Assembly: GCA_965153355.1 (NCBI GenBank) | Contig: OZ231128.1 | Coordinates: 15,004,001 to 15,068,000, forward strand | Direction: 5' to 3' | DNA length: 64,000 nucleotides | DNA from: Flaccisagitta enflata | Lineage: Eukaryota > Chaetognatha > Sagittoidea > Aphragmophora | Position numbers and translations under genes: made by a program | In this document: piece after piece, positions 61,485 through 64,000 of the stretch | Numbering within the stretch: the stretch's first letter is position 1 | Layout: each line of letters begins with the position of its first letter | The notes under the pieces: generated by a model | What the model was told of the DNA's origin: nothing | Seen by the model: the letters and a program-made list of their open reading frames with translations, nothing else | The model's database searches: none

Positions 61485-61697
61485 AGTCGCGTGCACGCGA
61501 CTCTACAACCCACTTTGTCCATCGGTTGGTCGGTTGGTTGATCAGTTGGTTGATCAGTTGGTCGGTCATTCACACTACTTTTTTTTATGATTTTATTTCT
61601 TGGACCTCACTGCTCCTGCCCACGTTGTCTAGTAACCTCAAATGTGGCCCCTGCCCACCCGCACGCGACTTTGGTAGCCGTGTATCCGGCCTTGTTT
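61485..61697 (+). repeat. Family A dispersed repeat, complete copy in the other orientation
   Basis: Perfect palindrome AGTCGCGTGCACGCGACT at 61485-61502, CTACAACCCACTTTGTCC, GGTCGGTTGGTTGATC tract, CACCCGCACGCGACTTTGG and the end GTATCCGGCCTTGTT. It is the mirror of the copy at 15160-15358. Confidence 0.85.
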
Positions 61698-62614
61698 TCT
61701 CAAGATAAGGGATAGAACTAGATAATCCCCTTGGTGGCCCAAATTGTAATGAGCTACCACATGATATCCCACATGGCCTTTCTCATTATTCTAACGTTGA
61801 CTATATCGCAGAGTCAAATTAAGCAATACAAGTTAGAAGTGCGACTGAATGATTTGTTTGATGCATTTGGTACATTTGGGTTAGATTGAGAAGAAAAGAT
61901 TTTCCAATTCGGTTTTATGGAAAACAAGGAGTGGTGCACGTAGTGATCTAGTCAGTGAGGGTTCACAAGGCCCTCTTCCATTTATTTCAGTTTGGGTATA
62001 GTGAGGGATATTGTTCCACTTTTCATAAGTGGCCTTTACCTGATTGGGTATTTTGAGATAAATCATACGATGATTATGGAGATCCAAAATTTGAATGCGA
62101 TCTGAATTTACATATATGGCAAAAATTGCTGCAGAATTGATATCTTGTAAAGAACTACTAAAGAAATGAATTGGTTTCTAAAAAAACCTCTTGTCCGCAA
62201 ATAAGAAAAAAACGTATATAAAGTTTCAATAAAATGATTGTTCATTATTGGATCCCCTGTTTTTAGAAATATTATCAGTCCTCTACTCATATCTAAGTCG
62301 GATTATCTCATTGGTGCTATACAAAAACGCGGTGAACTCTCACAATGAATGGCATTTGTTACCAAGGAAAAGAGAGGAAAATTATTACTCTGGTCCGATG
62401 GCGTCAGGACACATTACCATAGAGTTACGCAGACACATCTAAACAGATCAAGTAGAAACTTTTTTGAAAATTATAATCGCCGCAATGGCAGCAACCTCAA
62501 GGACAGGAGGCCAAGAGGGATCAAAGAAGCTCACTCTTTGTCTGTTCCTTTGAATCTCCTCCCATAAAGAATAAATACAATTGACGAATTCACCTGAGGC
62601 ATGATACATTCCAA
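61698..62614. other. No gene seen
   Basis: AT-rich DNA. Minus-strand frames around 62448-62614 could be the tail of the membrane-protein fragment that follows, but they are broken by stops. Confidence 0.35.
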
Positions 62615-63184
62615 CTAATGATGACCGACAGTCAACGAGGGGCTTGGTTTCCAAACCAAAATATATACTTTTTGAGTAATTGTGATACCAAAAACAAGTT
62701 GGGTCACGACGACAGAGGAAATCATGACACATAAACAAATACGAGGTTTCACAGTACCAGTTGTTTGATTCTCTACAAAATAGATACTTTTCAAAATGGC
62801 TTGGATAGTACTAAAGCCAAAAAAGAGGCAAAGACTTGTTATTACACAACAAGTGATGAGTTGAAAAGGGTGAATCTCATGGCAAACTTGTCCAGCAAGC
62901 CCTGTTTTATCAGGCAAGAAGTAAAGACAATCTTCTGTCAATCTGATTATCACCATTGAGACAAAGGCTTCTAACATTTTAACAAGAAGATAACAGGTTT
63001 TTTCGTTTTTGATTTTCTTCATGAATGTGCACTTGTGAGCCACATTGAGAAACATGATCAAAATGATCTGAATAAAAAGCAACAAAATTGTGGCCAACTT
63101 GTCTAAAACGCATTTGACATTCGAATAGTCCAACAATATTTCAGTGTCAAGAATAACATCGACACTACTCTCAAGTATGATCAA
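62615..63184 (-). CDS. Multi-pass membrane protein fragment, possibly class C GPCR-like
   Basis: 189 codons with four or five hydrophobic segments: LATILLLFIQIILIMFLNVA, MLEAFVSMVIIRL, FQLITCCVITSLCLFFGFST and LCVMISSVVVTQLVFGITIT. The last is followed by QKVYILVWKPSP, which resembles the KVYII-x-x-HPE stretch after helix 7 of metabotropic-glutamate-type receptors. Spacing between segments fits the second half of a seven-helix bundle. No large extracellular domain and no clear splice sites were identified, so it may be one exon of a larger gene or a pseudogene. The assignment rests on a short motif. Confidence 0.35.
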   Translation of the reverse strand: MIILESSVDVILDTEILLDYSNVKCVLDKLATILLLFIQIILIMFLNVAHKCTFMKKIKNEKTCYLLVKMLEAFVSMVIIRLTEDCLYFLPDKTGLAGQVCHEIHPFQLITCCVITSLCLFFGFSTIQAILKSIYFVENQTTGTVKPRICLCVMISSVVVTQLVFGITITQKVYILVWKPSPSLTVGHH

Positions 63185-64000
63185 AATGCTCTTTACTCAA
63201 TATAGTATAGGCAAATGTCACGGTTCCACAGCAAGCAGGAGGGCCCGACTTTCCACCAATCTATGTTAGCACAAGCTTCCGATACATCATTATATGCGGA
63301 TTAAATGGTTCAAAGACATTCATGACAACCCAATGCACAATTTCAAACCATTTTTTGTGACCCTCCCTACCCTTAGGGGGTCGAAAAATTTGGTCAAAGA
63401 GCTTTTTTTGGCTTGTCTCCATTCTGTCTCCAGTAGAAAACAGCAAGCAAAACCAATCAAGAAATGTCTTTTCCTATGATTTTATGAGTTTTCATCAACT
63501 TGTAGTAGTCCCATAGGATACACACAAAAAATCAACCAAGTAAGCAAACTATAAGTTACCAAATATTGGCATATAATTCAAATTTACCCCTGCTCGATTT
63601 TTTTGCTTTTTTTCTCTCAAGGCTGAATATCATGATATTTATTTTTTTTAACCTCCTTTTTCTTAAACATTAAGCATTTTTTCTTTTGCCATTCGATGGA
63701 CAACTACTTGAGGGACTTTCCCCTTCATTTTCATGTTATTGGGTTGATCCTAGGCAGAGAAATAAAGATTTTCTTGGAGCGTATCAATTCGCGCACACCC
63801 CCAAATTTGTTCCTAACGCATACCTAACGCTTAAGATATGCCACTATGGCGTGGAAATGACACATTTTACATGAAATCTGACCACACCACGTGAAAGAGC
63901 GTGAAATTTTGAGTCTACACTGAAAATTTGAGGCCTTACCTCCCAGGCGTTCAGTCACAATGAAATTTTACATTTCGTCAGTCCTGAAGTGTGAACAGAA
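63185..64000. other. Right end of window, no gene seen
   Basis: AT-rich unique-looking sequence with T runs at 63600-63680. Short open stretches lack motifs. Confidence 0.4.

Overview
The window looks like nuclear DNA of an animal, most likely an invertebrate. Two conserved metazoan genes can be read: a spliced legumain-type cysteine protease on the plus strand (12285-18433) and an uninterrupted SCAP (SREBP cleavage-activating protein) gene on the minus strand (26521-31245). Introns have GT-AG or GC-AG ends, and most of the window is microsatellites, minisatellites and small transposon debris. I cannot name the species. No bacterial features, CRISPR arrays or rRNA genes were seen.

Layout. 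1-2750: stacked simple repeats and two dispersed-repeat fragments. 2793-5972: an open LINE retrotransposon ORF (endonuclease plus reverse transcriptase), followed by a 3' region with five hairpin-bearing 80-bp repeats. 7380-12280: a possible zinc-finger exon, a 19-bp tandem repeat, a mariner-like MITE holding a tRNA-like module, and three 527-bp tandem units. 12285-18433: the 3' seven exons of legumain, with repeat elements in the introns. 19582-20066: a second TA-flanked inverted-repeat element. 21905-24376 (minus): the last two exons of an unrecognised gene with a PPPPY motif and a duplicated exon. 24757-26362: an 85-bp minisatellite. 26521-31245: SCAP. 31.3-42.3 kb: gene-poor DNA with a telomere-like tract, a 1.2-kb palindrome and a 161-bp tandem repeat. 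42385-48282: four plus-strand genes of unknown function (zinc finger, acidic, coiled coil with Lys/Gly repeats, Cys-rich). 49072-56546: an AT-rich unit with a Ty3/gypsy-type integrase, two ankyrin-repeat proteins each ending in a SOCS-box-like tail, a small third exon, a polypurine tract and a candidate LTR. 56.5-59.6 kb: kilobase-scale (GAAA)n interrupted by a foldback element. 59.6-64 kb: repeats, a third foldback and a fragment of a multi-pass membrane protein.

The most interesting candidate is 49.1-56.5 kb. It can be read as a 5'-truncated LTR element that keeps its integrase and carries two ANK-SOCS genes where env would normally lie. If correct, it would be a retroelement encoding substrate receptors for a Cullin-5/Elongin E3 ligase. 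The integrase domains and ankyrin repeats are visible directly. The SOCS box, the LTR boundaries and the unity of the element are inference.

The genome is also very rich in inverted-repeat elements: five foldbacks in 64 kb, plus at least a dozen copies of a family whose end is a perfect 18-bp palindrome.
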